Below are positions 1-5,802 of a stretch of DNA of 17,110 nt, one piece after another. How positions within the stretch are numbered: position 1 is the first letter of the stretch; every line of letters begins with the position of its first letter. A program made the position numbers and the translations under genes. Source of the DNA: Bacteroidales bacterium UBA4788 (GTDB taxonomy: Bacteria > Bacteroidota > Bacteroidia > Bacteroidales > VadinHA17); contig DHGW01000002.1 of NCBI GenBank assembly GCA_002402965.1, forward strand, positions 1 through 17,110. The letters are read 5' to 3'. The notes under the pieces were generated by a model. The model worked only from the letters and a program-made list of their open reading frames with translations, was not told the origin of the DNA and made no database searches.

Positions 1-1
1 A

Positions 2-58
2 AACAGACAACTGCTGCAACAGCGCGCAGATTCATTCCCGTTAAAACAGAAACTATGA
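2..58 (+). CDS. Possible 3' end of an upstream gene (partial)
   Basis: From base 2 a frame stays open to a TGA at 56-58, giving 18 residues ending in QKL. The TGA overlaps the ATG of the deformylase gene (55-57) as ATGA, the same kind of stop/start coupling seen at 13154-13157. That overlap is the only real support, because 18 residues are too few to identify a family. The deformylase frame is also open upstream of its ATG to the window edge, so this fragment could be non-coding. Confidence 0.3.
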   Translation, partial: NRQLLQQRADSFPLKQKL

Positions 59-540
59 AAAAACTGGAAGACCTTTTGCTTTTAGGAAACCTGCAATTAT
101 ATGAAAGAAGCGCACCGGTTCCTGAGTCTGAGCTCCCGCTTATCATGGGTTGGGTTGTTGACCTTCATAACGTAATGGAGGAGATAAGGGCGAGGTACGG
201 GTTCGGCAGGGGTATTGCCGCTCCGCAGCTCGGCATCATGAAAAGGCTGATCTACATCAACGCTGACATGCCTCTTATAATCATCAATCCGGAGATCAAC
301 GGGGCAAGCAGCGAGATGTTTGAGGTGTGGGACGACTGCATGTGCCTGCCAAATCTCCTCGTTAAGGTCAGGCGTCACAGGAGTCTTACCCTGAAATACC
401 TCGACGAGAACTGGACGGAGCAGGAGTGGTATGTAGAGGATGACCTCGCCGAGCTGGTGCAGCACGAATATGACCACCTCGACGGGATCCTCTGCACCAT
501 GCGCGCCATCGACGGGAAGTCGTTCAGGTGGAAACCGTGA
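55..540 (+). CDS. Divergent peptide deformylase-family protein
   Basis: A 161-residue protein of the peptide deformylase fold, the metallohydrolase that removes N-formyl groups from new proteins in the cytosol. All three family motifs are visible in order. Motif 1 is GRGIAAPQ (residues 51-58). Motif 2 is DDCMC (93-97), in place of the usual EGCLS, with the metal ligand Cys95 kept. Motif 3 is QHEYDHLDG (136-144), with His137 and His141 as metal ligands and Glu138 as catalytic base. The length is slightly below the usual 165-190. The ATG at 55 is preferred because the family N-terminus aligns just after it, although the frame is open further upstream. The changed motif 2 and the lack of fmt or other translation genes nearby suggest a secondary, non-housekeeping deformylase. 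Family membership is certain; true deformylase activity is inferred. Confidence 0.87.
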   Translation: MKKLEDLLLLGNLQLYERSAPVPESELPLIMGWVVDLHNVMEEIRARYGFGRGIAAPQLGIMKRLIYINADMPLIIINPEINGASSEMFEVWDDCMCLPNLLVKVRRHRSLTLKYLDENWTEQEWYVEDDLAELVQHEYDHLDGILCTMRAIDGKSFRWKP

Positions 541-561
541 GATTTGCGATTTGCGATTTGC
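541..561 (+). repeat. Three tandem copies of GATTTGC
   Basis: Three perfect head-to-tail copies of the heptamer GATTTGC begin at the base after the deformylase stop codon, and a G follows as if a fourth copy had started. It is a short microsatellite in the 89-base gap before the next gene. No function is evident. Confidence 0.85.
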
Positions 562-598
562 GTTTAATATTGCTGCCTTTACTCACGGCGATAATGGT

Positions 599-606
599 TA
601 TCTTTG
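599..606 (+). promoter_or_regulatory. Candidate Bacteroidota -7 promoter element (TATCTTTG)
   Basis: TATCTTTG matches the Bacteroidota primary sigma -7 consensus TAnnTTTG exactly and lies 23 bases before the ATG of the oxidoreductase gene at 630. A -33 TTTG box is not clear: CTTT at 577-580 is the nearest candidate at about the right spacing. It would give a short leader and make the oxidoreductase the first gene of its own transcript. Confidence 0.5.
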
Positions 607-629
607 ATTACTCATAAACAAGATAATCC

Positions 630-1298
630 ATGAACCCCTCTACAGCAACAGTCATAGGCGCCACCGGCCTGATCGGAAGTCACCTGGTTGAACTCCTTTC
701 CGGAGATGATCATTTCACCAGGGTTAGAATAATCGCAAGGCGAATGCCTGACAGGGTGCCGCAAGGCGCTGAAGTCAGGGTCATCGACTTTGAGGACCCT
801 GATGCTTTCAGGGCCGCAGTTGAAGGGAGCGATGCACTCTTCTGCGCCGTCGGTACAACAAGGAATAAGGTGAAGGGCGACATGGATGCCTACCGGAAGG
901 TGGACCATGACATACCCGTGAATGCCGCCAGGCACTGCAGGGAGACCGGTTGCGGTCGATACCTGATGGTATCTTCGGTAGGCGCATCATCGAAAACCGG
1001 CAACTTCTATCTCAAATTCAAGGGCGATGCCGAAGACGAAATTGCCGGCATGGGTATACAGTCAGTCTCCATTTTCCATCCCTCAATGCTGATGGGAAAG
1101 CGAAATGAGTCGCGCCCGGCCGAGGAGATAGCCAAAATCCTTTCATCCCCCCTCTCCTTTCTGTTCCCGGCCAAATACAGGCCGGTCAAAGGGATTGATG
1201 TCGCAAGGGCCATGGTGGCAGCCGCGAAATCGGATGTTAAGGGATTCAGGGTTTACCACTACTCTGAGATGATGGATCTCATCAGGAAGCAGAATTAA
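630..1298 (+). CDS. NAD(P)-binding oxidoreductase, TIP30/HTATIP2-like
   Basis: A 222-residue atypical short-chain dehydrogenase of the NAD(P)H-binding family that includes HTATIP2/TIP30. The N-terminal strand is followed by the Rossmann loop GATGLIG (residues 10-16). There is a conserved AVGTTR segment near 73-78, a serine-rich strand end VSSVGASS (114-121), and YLKFK (127-131), which supplies the YxxxK catalytic pair Tyr127/Lys131. The length is typical. No signal peptide or membrane segment is seen, so it should be cytosolic. The substrate cannot be read from the sequence; bacterial members are mostly annotated only as oxidoreductases or nucleoside-diphosphate-sugar epimerase-like. It is preceded by its own candidate promoter and followed 42 bases later by the acetyltransferase. 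Confidence 0.85.
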   Translation: MNPSTATVIGATGLIGSHLVELLSGDDHFTRVRIIARRMPDRVPQGAEVRVIDFEDPDAFRAAVEGSDALFCAVGTTRNKVKGDMDAYRKVDHDIPVNAARHCRETGCGRYLMVSSVGASSKTGNFYLKFKGDAEDEIAGMGIQSVSIFHPSMLMGKRNESRPAEEIAKILSSPLSFLFPAKYRPVKGIDVARAMVAAAKSDVKGFRVYHYSEMMDLIRKQN

Positions 1299-1340
1299 GG
1301 GAGCAATGGCCCGCATAAGAAATTAACCTTATCTGAACCA

Positions 1341-1871
1341 ATGAAACCAGGTCATATTCGGACATCCACAACAGGTTACACTGTCAGGGAAGCCACGGAA
1401 GAGGATTTCCCGGCCATCCTGTCGCTCATCAAAGAGCTGGCAGAGTATGAGCGTTCGCCTGATGCGGTGACAAACAGCGTGGAGCAAATGAAGCGTGAGC
1501 AGAATCATTTCAGCTGCTTTGTGGCGGGACTGCCCGACGGCACCATCGCAGGTATGGCGATCTTTTTCACAGCCTACTTCACCTGGGTTGGCAAATCGAT
1601 CTACCTCGAGGACATCATAGTCAGCCAGGCTTACAGGCAGATGGGCATCGGCATGGCCCTGATGAAGAGAGTGATCCGCAGGGCGCAGGATGAAAACTGC
1701 AAGCGGGTCCGCTGGCAGGTGCTCGACTGGAATGAGCCTGCCATCAGCTTCTACAGGAAATGCGGGGCTGAGATCAGCGGCGACTGGCTTAACTGCACCT
1801 TCGACCAAAAGGGTATCGCCCTCTTCAATGAGCTCACTATTACCGGTGAAGCACCGTCTTCCATAGGATGA
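1341..1871 (+). CDS. GNAT N-acetyltransferase, SSAT (diamine acetyltransferase)-like
   Basis: A 176-residue single-domain GNAT enzyme transferring acetyl from acetyl-CoA to an amine. The domain starts near residue 13 (YTVREAT). The acetyl-CoA pyrophosphate-binding loop is RQMGIGMA (99-106), preceded by the strand YLEDIIV (88-94). The segment DWNEPAISFYRKCGA (129-143) carries the WNEP and FY features typical of spermidine/spermine N1-acetyltransferase relatives, with Tyr138 as the likely general acid. The 12-residue leader before the domain is poorly conserved-looking, but no better internal start exists. Polyamine or thialysine acetylation is the family-level expectation; the actual substrate is unknown. 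No signal peptide is present. Confidence 0.87.
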   Translation: MKPGHIRTSTTGYTVREATEEDFPAILSLIKELAEYERSPDAVTNSVEQMKREQNHFSCFVAGLPDGTIAGMAIFFTAYFTWVGKSIYLEDIIVSQAYRQMGIGMALMKRVIRRAQDENCKRVRWQVLDWNEPAISFYRKCGAEISGDWLNCTFDQKGIALFNELTITGEAPSSIG

Positions 1872-1960
1872 TATCGAGTGGCAGGGCAAGCCACAAAAGG
1901 CATATCAATGGATCAGCAGTTTTCTGATCATTAAGATTACTTCTGAAAAATAAGAACGCA

Positions 1961-2599
1961 ATGAGAATTAGTACCGACAGGACTACCAGGATTACAGTAT
2001 TAATATCACTTGCTTTCTTACTGAAAGCCGTCAGCAGCTGTATCCAGCCGGTTTTTGATTTCGATTTTGATTTTAATAAGATTACTGTAACAAACCTCGA
2101 TAATTCTGATGTGTATGTCATGCGGAATGACAGGGATACAATGTACAGTTCCGCAATAGCGTTCGAAGTTACCCTTTCAGATGAAGAGTTTCTGGCTGCT
2201 GGAAGTCTCCCAAAAGCTGAAACCGCATTTCCGGGCTTCACTCCCGCCACTGCCATGTCACCTGAATCCCTGTATCATCCGAGGCATCATATCACCGCCT
2301 TAAGAATTGTCACACTGGAGGAGATGTCACCCGCCATACCGGCCGGAAGTGATGTCACCGGGCTTTTCGTGGCATATGTACCCCGCTACTCCGAGGGTTT
2401 TCTCTATATCATTACAGATGAACTTCTTACAATGATTAACCGGGATTTTTACCCGGGTGAACCCTCGGTCAGCTTCCAGCTTTTCTGCAATCAGGATATT
2501 ACAGCCAGCAGGGTGCTGTTTGCCATCACTGTCACCCTGTCAGATGAGAGCATGCTGACTGCACAAACCGGCATAGTGAACCTTTTAAGGGCCAGATAA
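1961..2599 (+). CDS. Unrecognised lipoprotein
   Basis: A 212-residue protein I do not recognise. After a basic start (RTTR), a hydrophobic stretch (residues 11-24) leads to the lipobox-like AVSSC, with Cys27 as the likely lipidated residue. An FDFDFDF run follows (residues 32-38), encoded by near-repeats of GATTTT. The rest looks like a globular, beta-rich extracytoplasmic domain without repeats or metal motifs. Its stop lies 10 bases before the next ATG, so it is almost certainly co-transcribed with the exported protein at 2610. Function is not inferable. Reality as a gene is supported by the lipoprotein signal and the tight spacing, though the start region also contains an opposing frame discussed in the findings. 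Confidence 0.7.
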   Translation: MRISTDRTTRITVLISLAFLLKAVSSCIQPVFDFDFDFNKITVTNLDNSDVYVMRNDRDTMYSSAIAFEVTLSDEEFLAAGSLPKAETAFPGFTPATAMSPESLYHPRHHITALRIVTLEEMSPAIPAGSDVTGLFVAYVPRYSEGFLYIITDELLTMINRDFYPGEPSVSFQLFCNQDITASRVLFAITVTLSDESMLTAQTGIVNLLRAR

Positions 2600-2609
2600 C
2601 AAAGACATT

Positions 2610-3470
2610 ATGAGACATCTCGCATCAATTCTGCTGGTTCTGCTGCTCACTATCCCCTCCTCACCCATTTTTTCGCAGGGACGGGTCCTGGAGAAGAAGC
2701 AGGTGGCATTATGGTTCGGCATCAGGGATATAACACGCGACAGCCTGGCAAACACCGGGGACCTCGACTTCCTGAACTATCTGCACTCTTCTGATGATAT
2801 GTCCGAGTACCAATACCTGGGAGTTTCAGCCCACCTGTGGTTCAGGGGCAACTGGGAGGCAGACATCAAGGTTGCAATGTACGACGACTTTGCTCCGAAT
2901 AATTTGAATATTAAGGCGATATGGCTGCCAATGAAGAATCTGGGTTTCACGGCAGGAATCTATACCTACCCGCAGCTGATGAATGAGTTCAACATGTTTC
3001 ACCGGCTGACCGATGTAGGATTTTTCGGTGACACAGACAGTAACTTCAGGCAGAGACGGGTACAGGAATCAGGCCTGACAGCAGGACTTATGATTCCGTT
3101 CAGTTACCGGTGGTTACATGCAACAGCTTACATCAATGGCGGGGTCAGTACTCTCTCTCCATTCACTGAAAAAGTGACCCAGAAGATGATCAACGGAAAC
3201 TTTAAGCGGGAGATCAGGTACAGCACCAGCCACTCTCCCGCGCTCTTCTTTTTCCCGGAAGTCGAGCTGGGGGCTGACTGTTTCACATTCGGAAACGCGA
3301 TGGCCGGTATCAGGGTGCGTGCCAGCTGGTACACAGTCAACAGATCGGTTGATTACGGCCGGGTGACATATGAATGGACCTATGCCAATCCTGCCAGGAA
3401 TGAGGTGGATAATCCGGCTCACCACTTCTCGAAGTTTGAGTTTGACGCAGGCTTTTACCTGACCTGGTGA
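2610..3470 (+). CDS. Exported protein, probable outer-membrane beta-barrel
   Basis: A 286-residue exported protein of unknown family. Residues 1-22 form a signal peptide (hydrophobic core SILLVLLLTIP) with cleavage near IFS|Q. The mature part alternates aromatic and polar residues in many short segments (for example LGVSAHLWF, AGIYTYP, LTAGLMIPF, AGIRVRASWY) and ends in FDAGFYLTW. A terminal aromatic after an amphipathic strand is the usual C-terminal signature of outer-membrane barrels. Ten bases separate it from the upstream lipoprotein gene, which suggests a lipoprotein-barrel pair. The absence of known porin or TonB-receptor motifs leaves the role open. A soluble beta-rich periplasmic protein is the alternative. 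Confidence 0.72.
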   Translation: MRHLASILLVLLLTIPSSPIFSQGRVLEKKQVALWFGIRDITRDSLANTGDLDFLNYLHSSDDMSEYQYLGVSAHLWFRGNWEADIKVAMYDDFAPNNLNIKAIWLPMKNLGFTAGIYTYPQLMNEFNMFHRLTDVGFFGDTDSNFRQRRVQESGLTAGLMIPFSYRWLHATAYINGGVSTLSPFTEKVTQKMINGNFKREIRYSTSHSPALFFFPEVELGADCFTFGNAMAGIRVRASWYTVNRSVDYGRVTYEWTYANPARNEVDNPAHHFSKFEFDAGFYLTW

Positions 3471-3495
3471 GGACCATTTCATATTTCAATTCCGG

Positions 3496-3518
3496 GCTGA
3501 AACAGGAGTCCGTTCAGC
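3496..3518 (+). other. Short inverted repeat in intergenic region
   Basis: GCTGAA (3496-3501) and TTCAGC (3513-3518) can pair around an 11-base loop, 26 bases after the stop of the exported barrel-like protein. No T-run follows, so it is not a convincing intrinsic terminator. It could be a transcript-end stabiliser or chance. The rest of the 155-base gap (3471-3625) holds nothing else I can support. Confidence 0.25.
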
Positions 3519-3625
3519 TGTTCGATTTATAAATTCGGGAAGACTGAAAAAATACTGCCGGACACAAACAAAACAAGTATCGGTGGCATAGAATTTGTGC
3601 CTCCCTGTTCACATATCCCCTGTAT

Positions 3626-4186
3626 ATGAAGTCAATGGCATTAATGAGGGAAAAAGCGGCCGGTCTGGTCCTGCTTATAATTTTAATGCTTCTTGGAGGA
3701 TGCGAGAAGCTTCTTGATGACAATCCCGAAGCATTATTTCTCTGTCAATACATAAATTATGCCTGGGGATACCGGAATTCCGGCTACCTGATTGACAGAG
3801 AGGGTAATGTAAGGCTGTTCGAGCTGCCTGAAAAGTGGAATTACCATGACGAGAGCGGTTACCTGACAGTGGATGAGATGAATGAGAATCTGCAGCAGAC
3901 TGTTGAGACAAGTTGCATCGTGAGAAAAGGCGATATGGCATATTTCACCAGCAAGCTCAGGGCAGCTTTATCAGGTAAAACATCTGAACGTGAACACACT
4001 GCCTGTGACATGGGTTCCACTTCGTACGGAGGGTTTATCTATGAACCAGGAAAGAATATGTACAAATATGTATTCATAAGGCAGACTGGAGATTTCTCCT
4101 GTGAGAACATGTCGAGGGAGGCGGATGTAATCTATGAATGGATGCAGGATCCATGCAGTGGCAGTCTCAATATCAGATTAAGGTGA
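3626..4186 (+). CDS. Unrecognised lipoprotein
   Basis: A 186-residue lipoprotein of unknown function. A hydrophobic helix (residues 11-23) ends in the lipobox LGGC with Cys26. The acidic stretch EKLLDD follows directly and could act as a Bacteroidota lipoprotein surface-export signal. The mature part contains six further cysteines, which is high for this size, and a YxWGYRNSGY segment around residue 49. Methionines at residues 4 and 7 are alternative starts, and each would still leave a complete signal peptide. It is 155 bases downstream of the exported barrel-like protein and 103 bases upstream of a small barrel protein, so it belongs to an envelope-protein neighbourhood but may have its own promoter. 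Confidence 0.75.
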   Translation: MKSMALMREKAAGLVLLIILMLLGGCEKLLDDNPEALFLCQYINYAWGYRNSGYLIDREGNVRLFELPEKWNYHDESGYLTVDEMNENLQQTVETSCIVRKGDMAYFTSKLRAALSGKTSEREHTACDMGSTSYGGFIYEPGKNMYKYVFIRQTGDFSCENMSREADVIYEWMQDPCSGSLNIRLR

Positions 4187-4289
4187 CCACCGTGGTATAC
4201 GGAGCCTGAATGATCAACCAGGCTGTATAATCAAAGCCTGACATGTATTTGATAATCCGGACTATAACAAATTCCTAAATCAGATCAAT

Positions 4290-4724
4290 ATGAAGAAAAA
4301 ATTAAGATTTGTGGCATTGGCCGCGATGCTTGCAATCATTCCGCTCTCAGCCTCTTCCCAGGTGAGTGTTTCCTACTACTCATCGAGCCTGCCCAAGATC
4401 GGAATGGCTTATGACTTCACACCAAGGTTCTGGAGTGAACTGAGGCTGTACAGTGACACTTACATCAACAATATCACCCCGGAACTGGTTTTCTGTTTCA
4501 ACATTGCGAACAAAGAGCATCACAGGATTTACCTCGGTCTGGGGGGCAATATCAATTACATCACAGGTTTTGTTATGCCCTTAGGTGTCCAGTTCACTCC
4601 CTTCGAGAAATTTGACAGGTTCTCGCTGCACATAGAGTTTGAGCCGACGCTTGATCTGGTTGTTGAAGACCTGATTCTCCAGGCCTCATGGGGTATCAGG
4701 TACAAATTTATCAGAGAGGTGTAA
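4290..4724 (+). CDS. Small outer-membrane beta-barrel-like protein
   Basis: A 144-residue exported protein. The signal peptide (1-23) has a KKK start, a hydrophobic core and probable cleavage at ASS|Q. The mature 120 residues show a regular alternation typical of amphipathic strands, enough for about eight: VSVSYYS, IGMAYDF, SELRLYSD, ELVFCFNI, RIYLGLGGNI, PLGVQFTP, FSLHIEFEP, LQASWGIRYKF. The last strand is followed by only a few residues. The size and pattern fit a minimal eight-stranded barrel as in OmpA/OmpW-like or opacity-type proteins, but I recognise no specific family. A terminator follows within 60 bases, so this is the last gene of its transcript. Confidence 0.75.
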   Translation: MKKKLRFVALAAMLAIIPLSASSQVSVSYYSSSLPKIGMAYDFTPRFWSELRLYSDTYINNITPELVFCFNIANKEHHRIYLGLGGNINYITGFVMPLGVQFTPFEKFDRFSLHIEFEPTLDLVVEDLILQASWGIRYKFIREV

Positions 4725-4782
4725 GCGAATCCTATCCTTCATCTCTTCCCCAGACGGTTTTTGCAACAGGGGAGTTCACACT

Positions 4783-4811
4783 AATCCCGGGTTCTCTCAC
4801 CAGGGATTTTT
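4783..4811 (+). terminator. Intrinsic terminator after the small barrel gene
   Basis: AATCCC (4783-4788) pairs with GGGATT (4803-4808), extended inward by a GG/CC pair across one mismatch. The 3' arm runs into TTTTT (4807-4811). It lies 59 bases past the stop at 4724 and separates the envelope cluster from the next unit. Confidence 0.65.
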
Positions 4812-4844
4812 GTTATGAGGGATAATTGTAGTACATTAACGGTT

Positions 4845-4889
4845 CGAAGCACTCCGGCGCCAGTTCGCGCCGCGGGATGACCGGCTTCG
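4845..4889 (+). promoter_or_regulatory. Nested GC-rich hairpin in the leader of the six-TM/DUF2007-like gene
   Basis: An outer stem pairs CGAAGC (4845-4850) with GCTTCG (4884-4889). Inside it CGGCGC (4855-4860) pairs with GCGCCG (4867-4872) around the loop CAGTTC. All pairs are perfect and GC-rich, unlike the surrounding intergenic DNA. The element ends 18 bases before the ATG at 4908 and has no T-run, so a role in translation control or RNA stability is more likely than termination. Function is inferred from position only. Confidence 0.45.
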
Positions 4890-4907
4890 CATGAGGATTT
4901 TGATTAT

Positions 4908-5789
4908 ATGGCGATTAAACAAGACCATACGGCACTGATCCATTCATATCACTCCCTCCGGAAGGCAGTGGGCTGGATTGGCATCCTGCTTCCGTTTGTA
5001 CTTGTCCTGGGCCATCTTGTAATTTTCAGGGGTGGCAGGCCGCTGACAAACATGAGCGCTTATTATCATACAGGTATGCGCGACGTGTTTGTGGGGGCAA
5101 TTTGTGCTATTGCGCTGTTCCTCTTCTTCTACAGGGGTTATGACAGATGGGACAACAGAGCTGCTGACCTGGCAGGTTTATTTGCGCTTGGCGTGGCCTT
5201 CTTCCCTACCGTGAAAGAAGGATCATGGGACTGGGTTGCCTGGATTCATTTCACAACTGCAGCATGCTTCCTGGTGATACTTGCCCTCATTTCAATTTTC
5301 CTTTTCACCCGTGGTGAGAGGCACCCCACAGAGATGAAGAAGAAGAGGAACCTTGTTTACCGGGCATGCGGCATTGTGATGCTGGCATCTCTGGCTTCAA
5401 TTGCGGTCTTTTTCCTGTTCTTTGACAGGATCAATTCCGATTCAAGGTTTGTGCTTATTGCAGAGACCGTTACTCTGATGGCGTTCGGTATCTCGTGGCT
5501 GGCCAAAGGAGGAACTTTATATCCTGATAAACCAATAAAAAAAAACGATATGGAAAACGAAGAAAAACTGATCAGGGTTTTCACCGGCCCGGAGCCTACA
5601 GCCATGCTGCTGCTTGAGATGCTTGAAGAGACAGGAGTAAAGGGATTGATTAAGAATGATTCCGGACTAGGATACATGGGAGCCGTGCCTCAGGTCATGG
5701 ATCTGTATATTCTTGAAGATGACCTGGAGAAGGCCACTCCCCTTATCAACGAGTTCAGGGAAAAGCACTTTCCTGAAAAGGATTCTTAA
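4908..5789 (+). CDS. Six-TM membrane protein fused to a DUF2007-like domain
   Basis: A 293-residue two-part protein. Residues 1-200 contain about six membrane helices (near 20-40, 58-76, 85-102, 111-134, 149-172, 179-198). The first loop carries SAYYHTGMRDVFVG, a motif I associate with uncharacterised DUF998-like membrane proteins. From about residue 215 a soluble domain starts (EEKLIRVFTGPEP...) that matches the DUF2007 'putative signal-transducing' family, with GY/VPQVMDLYILEDD at its centre. The two parts are joined at a nine-adenine tract (5538-5546), and Met215 (ATG at 5550) would be a good independent start for a 79-residue DUF2007-like protein. The stop is 13 bases before the amidohydrolase start. 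A ligand-sensing membrane protein is possible; no activity is known. Confidence 0.8.
   Translation: MAIKQDHTALIHSYHSLRKAVGWIGILLPFVLVLGHLVIFRGGRPLTNMSAYYHTGMRDVFVGAICAIALFLFFYRGYDRWDNRAADLAGLFALGVAFFPTVKEGSWDWVAWIHFTTAACFLVILALISIFLFTRGERHPTEMKKKRNLVYRACGIVMLASLASIAVFFLFFDRINSDSRFVLIAETVTLMAFGISWLAKGGTLYPDKPIKKNDMENEEKLIRVFTGPEPTAMLLLEMLEETGVKGLIKNDSGLGYMGAVPQVMDLYILEDDLEKATPLINEFREKHFPEKDS
5550..5789 (+). CDS. Alternative internal start: stand-alone DUF2007-like domain
   Basis: This is a nested, in-frame alternative product of 79 residues, starting at the ATG that is codon 215 of the fused protein. The A-rich stretch just upstream resembles many Bacteroidota start regions, which rarely use Shine-Dalgarno sequences. 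DUF2007 proteins are commonly small stand-alone proteins of about this size, so separate translation is plausible. The evidence cannot decide between fusion only, internal initiation, or both. Confidence 0.35.
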   Translation: MENEEKLIRVFTGPEPTAMLLLEMLEETGVKGLIKNDSGLGYMGAVPQVMDLYILEDDLEKATPLINEFREKHFPEKDS

Positions 5790-5802
5790 TTCTAACCACT
5801 AT

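Noticed and set aside
1329..1889. A 186-codon minus-strand frame opposite the GNAT gene
   Set aside because: It mirrors the acetyltransferase almost exactly, as expected for a codon-bias shadow, and has no motifs.
3514..3723. A short minus-strand frame filling the 3471-3625 gap
   Set aside because: It overlaps the signal peptide of the lipoprotein at 3626, has no motif or promoter-like sequence, and is short enough to occur by chance.
4220..4235. A TATAAT sequence upstream of the small barrel gene as a sigma70-type promoter
   Set aside because: Bacteroidota promoters use a different -7 consensus, and there is no matching -35 or -33 element. A chance AT-rich match is likely.
5713..5802. A longer N-terminus for the amidohydrolase starting inside the previous gene
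   Set aside because: It would place 30 polar residues before a clean lipoprotein signal. The start at 5803 gives the expected signal and non-overlapping spacing.
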